Of a DNA stretch of 64,000 nucleotides, positions 1 to 7,714 are shown piece after piece. This stretch comes from DASZVB01 sp035545855 (GTDB taxonomy: Bacteria; Myxococcota_A; Polyangia; Polyangiales; Polyangiaceae): NCBI GenBank assembly GCA_035545855.1, contig DASZXK010000076.1, forward strand, positions 4,766-68,765, given 5' to 3'. The notes beneath the pieces are model-generated. The model did no database searches, had not been told where the DNA came from, and saw only the letters and a program-made list of their open reading frames with translations. A program made the position numbers and the translations under genes. Each line of letters opens with the position of its first letter. Position 1 is the first letter of the stretch.

Positions 1-158
1 ACCACGGCAACTAAGCGCACGTTCATTGCAAATCAGGTCTTCTTCGGATTGCCTTGGCAACCTCGACGAGTTCGTGATCGTCTCCACTGGAAGACGATCG
101 CAACTGGCACTGGCATTGCCGCTCCCAACGCTGGTCACGTTTCGGGGAGCGACGCACG

Positions 159-1223
159 TCAAGCAGTCCAGCGCGCGCCAACGGCGTCCGCAACGACGCG
201 GAGCACGGCGTGATCGCCCTTCAACACCACGTCGAACACCGGCTCAGTAGGGTGCTCGGTCACCGTCGCAACAACGGGGGCATCCTCCGCCCCTACGAGA
301 TGCGTGAGCAGATCCCGACTCTCGGGAAGTAGTGCTCGGTCAATCCCCGAGAGAAGAATCTTCGGCGTGTTCTCCGTCCGGAATGGCGGCTGCCTCGGAG
401 GCATGTCGTACTGCCGATGAACGCCCATATTGCCGTTCACCCACCGGATGAACTCCCGGAGCCTCCCGCTTCGGTCGATAGTCTGCTGGGCTCGCGCTTC
501 GGCTTCAGCATCGGGTTCGGGGTGTCGCCCGGGAACAAGGAACGGTGCTCCGACCTGAACGAGGTGAGGCTCCAGAACTCGGATCACGTCGAGGCCGATC
601 TTCGTAACGACCGCCGCCTCGCGCACCGAGTCTCCCGCCCCGACGCCTCCCTTGATGCCAACTCGAACGCAGCCTGCGGCGACCAGGGCATCCGCATTCG
701 CCAAGCTTCGCCAGAGTTCGTGCAGCAATTCGCTTTCGGACTCGTACCTTCTGCCATGGATGTCGTGACGCCCCGCCGCCCGGACTAGGCCCCAGAGCGA
801 GCGCGCATCGATTGGATCTAGCTGCCGAAGCACTCTCTCAACCCTGGCTTTCTCTTCAACGGTAAGCCTAGGATCAGCGAGGCCGGCGAAGGCGTTCGCG
901 AGCATGGCTCTTCGTTCGTCCATCGCCTCTCGTGCGGCCTCCCATCGGAAGTTCCTTCCGATTCGCCAGAACTCGGCATCCTGTTCCAGAGTTGCGAGAC
1001 GGTCCTCTTGGCTGGCGAATCGTTCATCGTAGAACGACGAGCATCGCTTCACGGCAGCGTCTAGGTCTTGCACCCAGTCCCGGTACATCTCCTCCATGTC
1101 CGCCTGGATGGGCGCGAGATCGCCATCGCCCAGAAGTCGGCGGTACAAGAGTGGCAGCTTTGCGGCGAGCTTCGCCACCGTCATGGCACCGTGCATGGGA
1201 TCAGGATGGCTCATCGACGTCAT
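159..1223 (-). CDS. Unrecognised 354-aa protein coupled to a TPR protein
   Basis: I do not recognise the family. The protein is soluble, with no signal peptide or membrane segment. The first ~140 residues are charged and helical, with a possible winged-helix-like stretch around residues 110-135 (RVLRQLDPIDARSLWGLV). The middle has a Gly-rich turn (GIKGGVGAGDSV) and the C-terminus ends in beta-rich sequence. The ATG at 1223 overlaps the TGA of the upstream gene (1220-1222) in an ATGA junction, so the two are almost certainly translationally coupled. An in-frame second ATG lies three codons in. The coupling and the position beside a serine recombinase suggest accessory cargo working with the TPR protein, but the function is unknown. 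Confidence 0.6.
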   Translation of the reverse strand: MTSMSHPDPMHGAMTVAKLAAKLPLLYRRLLGDGDLAPIQADMEEMYRDWVQDLDAAVKRCSSFYDERFASQEDRLATLEQDAEFWRIGRNFRWEAAREAMDERRAMLANAFAGLADPRLTVEEKARVERVLRQLDPIDARSLWGLVRAAGRHDIHGRRYESESELLHELWRSLANADALVAAGCVRVGIKGGVGAGDSVREAAVVTKIGLDVIRVLEPHLVQVGAPFLVPGRHPEPDAEAEARAQQTIDRSGRLREFIRWVNGNMGVHRQYDMPPRQPPFRTENTPKILLSGIDRALLPESRDLLTHLVGAEDAPVVATVTEHPTEPVFDVVLKGDHAVLRVVADAVGARWTA

Positions 1224-2107
1224 CCAAGGATTGGAAGCTGCCCGCGCAGAACGGCGCCGTCCTCGTCGGGTCCGTTCTTCCGCTCCTCTTTGTGCAATGT
1301 GAGCGAGAGATAGATCAGCGCCGACCGCGTCATCTTCATCATCCGCAGGGCCTTTGCTTCCAGGTGGCTTCGTTCAATGCGGTAGGCGATCGGATCCGGC
1401 GGTGGCTCCTCGGGAGTTGGCACAGGTTGAACGCGCGGACGCTCCGTCACTTTCACGTACTGGTGCTCCAAACGGTTCCTCAGCAGCGCGGTAGCAGTAG
1501 CATCAGGCTCGATGGCAGCCCGAAAGCCTGACCGGGTCTCTTCACGCTCCAGTGGCAAGGCGATTGCTTGTTCAAGAAGCCCTCTGGCGATGCCGGCGAA
1601 GACGAGACGGTGCCCGGCGTCGTACAGCGACTTCGCATAGTTCGCCAAGCACATCCCCTTGTTGCCCAACGCCATCCCAAAACGAGCGTTCTCGGCGAGC
1701 GCTCGGTCGAACCACTCGATCGCGTCGATGAAGCGACCGGTGGTCGAGAAGAGATTGGCCAGGTTCGTCGGGATCTGACACCGACGAACCCTGTGGAGCG
1801 CCGGATAGCCCTCGTGCCCGGCAGCACGGCGAAACGCGATAACCTCCTCTCGAACCTCGGGTTGCTCCCAGTCCCAGGCGCCCTGGGGCTCGACGGCGCG
1901 AAGGAAGCGCAGACCGGCCCAAGCGTTGCCCACGAAGTACCAGAGCAGCGCCGCCTGGCTCGGCAGAAGAGCTTGCTCGCGAAGAATCGCGGCGCAATCG
2001 AGCGCGTCGCGAAGACCGCCAGCGTCTCGGTTGTCCGTCGCGGCGTCTATGAGCAATCCGATCCGGTGGAGCGCTCCCTCTGGTTCCACGACGTGCTCTT
2101 TCGGCAT
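1220..2107 (-). CDS. TPR-like protein resembling the N-terminal part of LA2681-type proteins
   Basis: This is a 295-aa soluble protein with TPR-like helices around residues 70-200. The stretch with TNLANLFSTTGRFIDAIEW followed by FGMALGNKGMCLANYAKSL resembles, from memory, the repeat region of proteins carrying the LA2681-type HEPN domain, which occurs in toxin and defence contexts. The expected C-terminal HEPN domain is not evident: after about residue 200 comes a Pro-rich linker and a short charged tail (KEERKNGPDEDGAV). I start at the ATG at 2107 because upstream codons look non-coding and a palindrome sits directly in front of it. The gene lies 135 nt downstream of a serine recombinase on the same strand and overlaps the next gene by 4 nt. 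The family link is tentative. Confidence 0.55.
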   Translation of the reverse strand: MPKEHVVEPEGALHRIGLLIDAATDNRDAGGLRDALDCAAILREQALLPSQAALLWYFVGNAWAGLRFLRAVEPQGAWDWEQPEVREEVIAFRRAAGHEGYPALHRVRRCQIPTNLANLFSTTGRFIDAIEWFDRALAENARFGMALGNKGMCLANYAKSLYDAGHRLVFAGIARGLLEQAIALPLEREETRSGFRAAIEPDATATALLRNRLEHQYVKVTERPRVQPVPTPEEPPPDPIAYRIERSHLEAKALRMMKMTRSALIYLSLTLHKEERKNGPDEDGAVLRGQLPILG

Positions 2108-2123
2108 GTACTCACAAGAGTAC
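2108..2123. promoter_or_regulatory. Perfect 6-bp palindrome abutting the TPR gene start
   Basis: GTACTC-acaa-GAGTAC is a perfect 6-bp inverted repeat touching the ATG of the TPR gene. It covers the place where a ribosome-binding site would lie. It may be a repressor operator or an mRNA hairpin that limits initiation. It shares the GTACT...AGTAC outline with the operator-like palindrome at 10272-10288. Confidence 0.4.
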
Positions 2124-2242
2124 CAGGGACGGAGCACGGATGGTCGGACCGAGAATGTCAGCAACCTCCTCTTGGGTGTGGGGCCGCCAGAGCAGTCCTC
2201 GCCGGGCATTTGATAGCCAATGGGGCTACCGGGAATGCGTGG

Positions 2243-3844
2243 TCATGGAAGATCATCACTATATCTCGCCGGCTCCGATCCACCTGATGATGGGCCGCGA
2301 AAGCGTCCGCTTGCGATCGTGATCCCGTCTGGGCCGATGATGATCACGCACCCCAGGGCATGCATATACGCGCGTGAGATCTCGGGGCGCGCCCGCATCG
2401 CGGCGATCATGCCCACGCGAAATGCCTCGATCGTCACGTCGTCGCAGAGCCACGGAGGTGCGTCGTGAAGTACGGCGATCTTGTCGAGGCGCTCGCGAGC
2501 TTCACCCAGCCGCGCCTCGACCTCGGTGAGGCGCTCCACTAGACCTGCGGGCGCCACGTCGGCGGACTCGATGGCGCGAACGAGCCTTGCACGCGAGTTC
2601 TCCAGATTGGCGTGCTCGCGCTCCCATTGCCCGCGCTCGGCCGCGACACGGTTCCCCAGCAGACCCTCGCGCTCGACCAGATCCCCGAGGAGGATCCGGC
2701 ACCGCTCGGGCGAGAACACCGCGTCGAGCAGTAGCCGCACGACTTCCGTGTCGATGTTGTCCACAGCGACGGGGCGGCCGGCGCATGAGCCGGTGGCGCC
2801 GACGCCGCGGCGGCGTGACGCGGAGCACTGGATGTACTCGTACCGGCCATTGTCTTTGCGCCGCTTGCCCGCTGTCTGAAGCTGGTACCGGGCACCACAT
2901 TGGCCGCAGACCACGAGCCCGGCGAGCATCAGCGGCGACGACGCTTCGCGGCCCGGGTTCCGATCCGGATCGCGATGCTCGCGTAGCGCCTGCACGCGCT
3001 CGAACACATCGCGGTCCACGATCGGGTCCACCGGGAACGACGCCCACTCGTGACGGGGGCGCTCGCGGCCGGTGCGCGAGTCCGTGCGCCCCCACGAGTA
3101 CGTGCCAACAAGCGACTCGTCCGAGATCACGCCTAGGACGCGGTCGCGGTCCCAGCGTCGGCCACGGTGCAGAAGGCCCCGAGCATTCAACTCAGCGGCC
3201 ACCGCAAGGCCGCCGCGAGTCAAGTAGAGGGAGCAAGCGACCCGAACGACGGCAGCTTCGTCAGCCGCCACTGCGAGCTTCTTCTTCGCTGCGCCGCCGG
3301 GCCCGGCAGCGAGGACGGTTCGGAAGCCGAACGGGGGTAGCGACCCAACGAAGAACCCCTGCCTCACCGTCTCGACCATCGCGATGCGCGTGCGGATCCC
3401 GCCGATCAGCGACCCGTACTCGTCCACGGCGGATGCGACGCGCCGCATGAGCACCGACTCGGGGCCGTCACCGAAGGGTTGCTGCGTGGCGATGACCGAG
3501 ATCCCTTTGCGGGCGAGGCGCGAGCCGTAGATCGCCGCGTGCTCTGCACTCCGCGTGAAGCGAGAGGAGTGAACCACGATGACGCAGCCGATGCGCGAGG
3601 AGGACGCAAGGATGTGGCCAAGCATCCGTTGGAACTCCGGACGATTCTTGTCGAGGCCGCTGCGCCCACGTTCCGTGTAGACGTCAGCGACCGTGTACCC
3701 ATGGGCCGCCGCGTACCGCTGAATCTCTGCGAGCTGGGCGTCAAGTGAAACGCCGCGCTCCGCCTGCGCGTCAGTCGACACGCGGAGGTACGCGACCGCA
3801 AGATGCGGGTCGCGCTCAACGGCGAAGCGGCGCGACCTACCCAT
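2243..3844 (-). CDS. Large serine recombinase (integrase type)
   Basis: This 533-aa site-specific recombinase would catalyse integration or excision of a mobile element through a 5'-phosphoserine intermediate. The N-terminal resolvase fold carries the catalytic serine in AYLRVSTDAQ (about S23), with supporting motifs ERGRSGLDKNRPEFQRML and VVHSSRFTR. A Recombinase domain covers roughly residues 165-270. A zinc ribbon follows (CGQCGARYQL then CSASRR and GSCAGRP), and then a coiled-coil C-terminus. The start at 3844 has a GGAGG 6 nt upstream and overlaps the previous gene by 8 nt, making this the last gene of a five-gene overlapping operon that begins with a DnaB-like helicase. Its architecture is like the second recombinase at 17710-19386, but the sequences differ clearly. 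Confidence 0.93.
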   Translation of the reverse strand: MGRSRRFAVERDPHLAVAYLRVSTDAQAERGVSLDAQLAEIQRYAAAHGYTVADVYTERGRSGLDKNRPEFQRMLGHILASSSRIGCVIVVHSSRFTRSAEHAAIYGSRLARKGISVIATQQPFGDGPESVLMRRVASAVDEYGSLIGGIRTRIAMVETVRQGFFVGSLPPFGFRTVLAAGPGGAAKKKLAVAADEAAVVRVACSLYLTRGGLAVAAELNARGLLHRGRRWDRDRVLGVISDESLVGTYSWGRTDSRTGRERPRHEWASFPVDPIVDRDVFERVQALREHRDPDRNPGREASSPLMLAGLVVCGQCGARYQLQTAGKRRKDNGRYEYIQCSASRRRGVGATGSCAGRPVAVDNIDTEVVRLLLDAVFSPERCRILLGDLVEREGLLGNRVAAERGQWEREHANLENSRARLVRAIESADVAPAGLVERLTEVEARLGEARERLDKIAVLHDAPPWLCDDVTIEAFRVGMIAAMRARPEISRAYMHALGCVIIIGPDGITIASGRFRGPSSGGSEPARYSDDLP

Positions 3845-4049
3845 GTCGCCCTCCGGACCGAAGGTCATCGAGGATGTGGACAACGAGAGGGAGGAGCAAC
3901 TCGCGCTCCCACGCCTGGATCTCGGCCGGAACCTCGATCCGCCCCGTCATGTGGATCGCGCGTTTCCGTCGCCCGCGGCGCCGAGGCGTGGCAGGGGTAG
4001 CGGATTCCGCGGCGCGGGCAGCGGGAGATGTCGACGGCGTGCGCGTCAC
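3837..4049 (-). CDS. Small basic protein (70 aa) in recombinase operon
   Basis: The N-terminal half is basic and low-complexity (TPRRRGRRKRA). The C-terminal half looks like a short helix (IQAWERELLLPLVVHILDD). I recognise no family. The reading is supported by exact overlaps on both sides: its start codon overlaps the upstream stop in an ATGA-type junction (4046-4049), and its stop overlaps the recombinase start by 8 nt. It may be a DNA-binding accessory factor such as a recombination directionality factor. That is inference from position and charge only. Confidence 0.55.
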   Translation of the reverse strand: MTRTPSTSPAARAAESATPATPRRRGRRKRAIHMTGRIEVPAEIQAWERELLLPLVVHILDDLRSGGRHG

Positions 4050-4636
4050 GGCTCGGAATCCTCCCGTTCGCGGAGACGGGCGCGCTCGATGATGGCCTGG
4101 GCGACTTCGGTGAGGGCCACGAGGCGATCGTGAAGAACAACGAGCTGGGTGCGTACGTGCTCAACATCGTGGGCGAGCGCCCAGTCCTCGGCGTGGATGC
4201 GTACCGCGATGGTGCCGAGGTCGGCGTGCGCGGCGCGGGCCACGTCGTCGAGGTGCTGAGCGACCGCGTGAACGTCCGCGGCGGCCTGGATGCGACCCGC
4301 CGTCCAGGCTTCAGCGCGATCCTGGGGCGCGCCGTGCTGGCCGAGGTTTAGCTCAGCAACCGAACCGCCCGTCCGAACTCCGAAGAGCGCGTCGGGTAAG
4401 CTGATCTCCCCGGCCGCGACGCGCACGAGCAGATCGGGCTGACGGCGCGCGAGCTTGTCGAGGCGGCGCTGCGTCGGCCGCGAGACGCCGTTCGCGGCGG
4501 CCCTCGCCGATTGCCTGTGAGCGAGCGCCGCCTGATCGCCCGCGCGCGGCCGTCCCGGTGGCAGGAGAGCCGGAAGCGTGAGGGTCGCCCGCGCGGCGGT
4601 GCGAACAGTGGTGTCGGCGCAACGGCGGCTAGCCAT
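4046..4636 (-). CDS. Mobile-element protein with a helical DNA-binding-like motif (196 aa)
   Basis: Residues about 50-88 (SRPTQRRLDKLARRQPDLL followed by VAAGEISLPDA) match a motif common in phage and plasmid proteins, where a short helical segment of the form TQRxLDKLAR-PDLLxxVxxGE precedes a helix-turn-helix-like turn. The C-terminal half is predicted alpha-helical (VRTQLVVLHDRLVALTEVAQ) and may dimerise. The ATG at 4636 overlaps the previous stop by 8 nt, and the stop overlaps the 70-aa gene. No enzyme motif is visible. It is probably a DNA-binding or partition/regulatory component of the element. Confidence 0.6.
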   Translation of the reverse strand: MASRRCADTTVRTAARATLTLPALLPPGRPRAGDQAALAHRQSARAAANGVSRPTQRRLDKLARRQPDLLVRVAAGEISLPDALFGVRTGGSVAELNLGQHGAPQDRAEAWTAGRIQAAADVHAVAQHLDDVARAAHADLGTIAVRIHAEDWALAHDVEHVRTQLVVLHDRLVALTEVAQAIIERARLREREDSEP

Positions 4637-5075
4637 GAGGCTCTCCGCTGCATGACAGTGTGACGTGACACATCTCGCGCCCCACGGCAGTGAGTGACCA
4701 CATCGTCGTTGTCCGCCGCGTCTCGGAAGACACGACGGCGGAACCGATGACGAGGCCGCGACGGTGCAACGACCGGAGCGCGCGCGCGAGCCCGCCGGGG
4801 TTGCCCGCAGGGACGGCGAGGTGCCGCGAGTGGCGCCCGCGGGAGACAGACACGATGCGGGTGCCGTAGCGGACGCGCTGAAGGTCGCGGAGCGAGCCGG
4901 GGCCCTCACTGAGACGGCGAAGCACCCAAACGAGCATGCTCCCGAGGGGAGGGCTGCGCGTCGGTCCATCGTTCTCCCCCCCAAAGGGGTGAGAACGATA
5001 GGACGACGCGGCCTCTGCCTTGGCATCGTCCTCAGAACGACGCAGAACGACCCGAAACGACGGCACGACGGTCAT
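4629..5075 (-). CDS. Winged-helix-like protein (148 aa) downstream of the DnaB-like gene
   Basis: After a ~45-residue poorly conserved-looking N-terminus, the protein has a plausible winged-helix fold: MLVWVLRRLSEGPGSLRDL, then LARALRSLHRRGLV as a recognition-type helix, then a beta wing ending in MWSLTAVGREM. This pattern (short helices, LxxRGLV, then WSLTxxG) is typical of wHTH domains. The start overlaps the stop of the DnaB-like gene (ATGA at 5072-5075). The true start could be the internal ATG at MLVWV. It is likely a DNA-binding partner in replication or control of the element; the exact role is not visible. Confidence 0.6.
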   Translation of the reverse strand: MTVVPSFRVVLRRSEDDAKAEAASSYRSHPFGGENDGPTRSPPLGSMLVWVLRRLSEGPGSLRDLQRVRYGTRIVSVSRGRHSRHLAVPAGNPGGLARALRSLHRRGLVIGSAVVSSETRRTTTMWSLTAVGREMCHVTLSCSGEPHG

Positions 5076-6625
5076 TGAGTCGCCTCCTCAGACTCCGTGG
5101 AGGTGGACGACCGCGTCACTGGCGACCAATCCGATCGTCGCGCGTGCCCACCGTTGCGCACCGCCCCGGCCTGGACAAGGCGGCCGAGCGCGGCCATCAG
5201 GATCGGGTGCCCGCAGCGCAGCTCTCCGCGCAGCTCGCCAGTCGTACGCGGATGGTGCCGACGGAGGAGCTCGACCGCGCGCGTGGCTAGCGCGTCCACC
5301 TTGGCGTCGTGTGCGGCGCGCTCGGCGTCGGCAGATCCCCCCGCGGCCAACGCAAACAAGCACCGCTCGCGATCAAGCCGCAGCGTCAGCTCGCCTGTCC
5401 GACCGAGCCGACATTTCGGCACGTCGACATGGACCAGATCGCTGCTACCCGCGACGGACCGCAGCACCAGGAGCAAGGTCGCAGCATACTCGATGCCGCC
5501 GGACTCCTTGGGGGCTGCGAGCGGCTCCGTGGAGTCTGCGACCACTCTGCTGCGGTACGCGCCACGCGCCAGCTCCGACGTGACGATCACGATCACGCCC
5601 ATCGCCGCGATCCGCCTGAGCACGGTGAGCACGGCATCGACACGCTGACGAGGGGATTCCACGTGCGGAGACGTGAGCGTGTGCGCGGTCTGGAGGCTGT
5701 CGATGATGAGGACGCGCGGACCACCGACCTCCCAGCTCGCCGCGGCTCCGTCGAGCGGAACGCTCGCGTCGCGGAGTCGGATGTCGAGTGACCCCAGCTC
5801 CGTCGCCAGCCGATGCAGTGCAGGCTCGTCAGGGCAGTCCGCGTGCGCGCGAGCCACCCCCACCATCTGCAGCAGGCGCGAGATAATCGCTCGCTCCGCC
5901 TCGTCATACGCGAGCCAGCGCACCGAGGCTCCGTCGCGAGCCGCCGCGAGAGCGAGCTGCACGCAGAGCGTGGTCTTGCCGGCGCCGGGTGCACCCCCCA
6001 CCACAGTCAGGCTGCCCGGCGTTAGACCACCTCCACACAGGGCATCCAGCTCTGAGATGCTCGTCGTTACTCGGGCCGCGACGTCGCCCATTGTGCGCGC
6101 CACATCGCCAAGCGACCTCCATCGCGAGTGACGGATAGCACTCAGCTCTCCGAGCGATGCCTCAGCGCTCTGGATGAGCGCGTGCGACGGCGTCGGGGTG
6201 TCGTACGCCTCGGCGGCGATCATCTGGCAGCGTGCGATGAGTTCTCGTTTCTGCCAGGCGTCGCGCACGATCTCAGCGTAGCTCGCAATGTTCGCGACCG
6301 CGGGCACCGAATCCTGGATCTGCGCGAGATACGGCGTGCCTCCGACCTGGTTGAGGCGACCGTTGGCTAGAAGCCACGTGGCGACGGTGACGACGTCGAT
6401 GGGCTGCGTCGCCGCTGCCAACGCCGCCATCGCCTCGAAGATCCGACGGTTCGCATCCGAATAGAAGTGTTCAGCTTGAATGATGCCAGCGGCTGCCTCG
6501 AAGCCGCTACCGGCAATGAACACGGAGCTCAGTACCGCGGCCTCGGCATCCAGGTTGTGCGGCGGAACGAGTCCAGACGTGGGTCGGAGCCGGGTCACGG
6601 GCGCTGGGTGCAAACGCATAGGCAT
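5072..6625 (-). CDS. DnaB-like replicative helicase / RecA-fold ATPase
   Basis: This 517-aa protein has the DnaB layout. An N-terminal DnaB-N helical domain covers about residues 20-125 (PPHNLDAEAAVLSSVF, HFYSDANRRIFEAM, PIDVVTVATWL). A linker helix follows, then a RecA-fold ATPase with Walker A GGAPGAGKTT (about 210-219) and a Walker B-like strand PRVLIIDSLQTA. The last ~80 residues look like a winged helix (LRGELRCGHPILMAALGRLV) replacing the usual C-terminus. It could unwind DNA at the element's own origin. I chose the ATG at 6625 because residues upstream would run into the divergent promoter region; an ATG at 6688 is also in frame. It heads an operon of five overlapping genes ending in a serine recombinase. 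Confidence 0.85.
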   Translation of the reverse strand: MPMRLHPAPVTRLRPTSGLVPPHNLDAEAAVLSSVFIAGSGFEAAAGIIQAEHFYSDANRRIFEAMAALAAATQPIDVVTVATWLLANGRLNQVGGTPYLAQIQDSVPAVANIASYAEIVRDAWQKRELIARCQMIAAEAYDTPTPSHALIQSAEASLGELSAIRHSRWRSLGDVARTMGDVAARVTTSISELDALCGGGLTPGSLTVVGGAPGAGKTTLCVQLALAAARDGASVRWLAYDEAERAIISRLLQMVGVARAHADCPDEPALHRLATELGSLDIRLRDASVPLDGAAASWEVGGPRVLIIDSLQTAHTLTSPHVESPRQRVDAVLTVLRRIAAMGVIVIVTSELARGAYRSRVVADSTEPLAAPKESGGIEYAATLLLVLRSVAGSSDLVHVDVPKCRLGRTGELTLRLDRERCLFALAAGGSADAERAAHDAKVDALATRAVELLRRHHPRTTGELRGELRCGHPILMAALGRLVQAGAVRNGGHARRSDWSPVTRSSTSTESEEATQ

Positions 6626-6633
6626 GGGATGCA

Positions 6634-6682
6634 CGGAGATCTCGCGCACGCGAAACGACCGTGTTGCGCCGACAGATCTCCG
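6634..6682. promoter_or_regulatory. Inverted repeat in divergent promoter region
   Basis: CGGAGATCT (6634-6642) and AGATCTCCG (6674-6682) form a perfect 9-bp inverted repeat separated by 31 nt. It lies between the divergently read DnaB-like operon and the gene at 6697. Each arm has its own AGATCT palindrome core, so this could be a pair of operator sites about four helical turns apart that controls both directions. No protein is assigned. Confidence 0.4.
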
Positions 6683-6696
6683 ATACATTCGGGACG

Positions 6697-7488
6697 GTGA
6701 CTCGGCGGCCCCAAAAGCAGCGCGTAGGGCGCCCGTCGGTCGCGGCGAAAACCGTGTACCGCGGCCAAGTCAGCGTCGATCTGGTGGGGAACCAAGTGAT
6801 CGCCGCGAAGGCGACCGAGGGCACTCCTCAGCGGCGGGCATACCTATGGGCGTTAGCGTCGGAGCCGGGGACCTACGCATCTCCTACGGATCTACTTCGC
6901 CGGCTGCAGCAGGTCGGTCAGCCAGAGAAGCTATGGGGGCATCGTCAGGGGCCCCCGAAAGCCGCGCGCGTCGCTGAGATAGTTCGAGCCATCCTGCGCC
7001 AAGCGGGGCTGAATCGAGCGCAAGCGCGAGCCCTGGTCGAGGTCGAGCGTGGCGGCGATCGCCTTCGGCTGAAGGCGGGCCGTGAGCGCTTAACCGTCAC
7101 TCCACAGCCGCGTGCGATTGCCGCGCCAGCCTCTATCTCGTCCGCGCAACCACCATCCGCGAGCGCCCAGGTTCCTGGCATCACCCGGCAGGGCCCCGTT
7201 CGTTTGTCGAGGACGGTCGTTACCGCTCGCCAGACCACTGTTCAGGTCGACGTGAGCGGGAACCGCCGTCGACTGACCGCGATAGCCGCTTCGACCAAGG
7301 AATGTTCGCTTCTGCTTCGAGACGAGATCGTGATCCAATGTGCTGGGCTCCGTCACCGGGTGCGTGTGTCAGCACCGCATGACGGCGTCCCGGATCTATT
7401 TGCAGGGGTCGTGCTGGAGGTCGCCTCCTCCCTGGCAGGCCAGGCGATACTTGATGCGCTCATCGATCTTGTTCGCGCGCGTCTGTAG
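6697..7488 (+). CDS. Unrecognised 263-aa basic protein, divergent from the helicase operon
   Basis: I do not recognise the family. The N-terminus is basic (TRRPQKQRVGRP). Residues about 30-110 are helical and could form a winged helix (LASEPGTYASPTDLLRRL, then KAARVAEIVRAILRQAG). A Pro/Ala/Ser linker joins a beta-rich C-terminal part ending in a helix (ILDALIDLVRARL). I prefer the GTG at 6697 because the alternative GTG at 6661 would sit inside the inverted repeat of the divergent promoter region. No membrane segment or catalytic motif is seen. Its position opposite a DnaB-like gene suggests a DNA-binding or replication-related role, by inference. Confidence 0.5.
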   Translation: MTRRPQKQRVGRPSVAAKTVYRGQVSVDLVGNQVIAAKATEGTPQRRAYLWALASEPGTYASPTDLLRRLQQVGQPEKLWGHRQGPPKAARVAEIVRAILRQAGLNRAQARALVEVERGGDRLRLKAGRERLTVTPQPRAIAAPASISSAQPPSASAQVPGITRQGPVRLSRTVVTARQTTVQVDVSGNRRRLTAIAASTKECSLLLRDEIVIQCAGLRHRVRVSAPHDGVPDLFAGVVLEVASSLAGQAILDALIDLVRARL

Positions 7489-7510
7489 CCGGCGCTACAC
7501 TGACGTTGTT

Positions 7511-7714
7511 GTGTCCCGCCGTCCGCGCCACCCCCGCGTCGAACTGCTGCGCGTCTTGCTCACGGAGCCAGAGCGAGCGGCACTCCGTCTCGAGGCCACC
7601 GAGCAAGGCGTGACGCTGGCGCGGCTCGTTCGTGCGCGCCTTTTCGGCGAACGCATGGTCGCGGCCCACCCCTCTGCTACTCGCGCTTGTTCCGATCCCG
7701 GATCGCGTCGGTGA
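7511..7714 (+). CDS. Small ribbon-helix-helix-like protein (67 aa)
   Basis: GTG start. After a basic N-terminus there is a strand-helix-helix outline: VELLRVLLTEPERAALRLE then GVTLARLVRARLFGE. This is the pattern of Arc/CopG or MobC-like RHH proteins, which bind DNA as dimers. It starts 23 nt after the 263-aa gene, so the two are probably co-transcribed. Its 3' end overlaps the convergent gene on the other strand by 38 nt. It could be a repressor or mobilisation accessory protein; it is too short to decide. Confidence 0.55.
   Translation: MSRRPRHPRVELLRVLLTEPERAALRLEATEQGVTLARLVRARLFGERMVAAHPSATRACSDPGSRR

Noticed and set aside
105..119. A sigma-54-like promoter, TGGCAC-N5-TTGC, with correct GG-N10-GC spacing
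   Set aside because: It points to the right into the antisense of a minus-strand gene; no plus-strand gene follows, so it is probably chance.
26..250. A 74-codon plus-strand frame at the left edge
   Set aside because: Protein sequence is low in helix or motif content and it overlaps the 3' end of the 354-aa gene on the other strand; no ribosome-binding site was seen.
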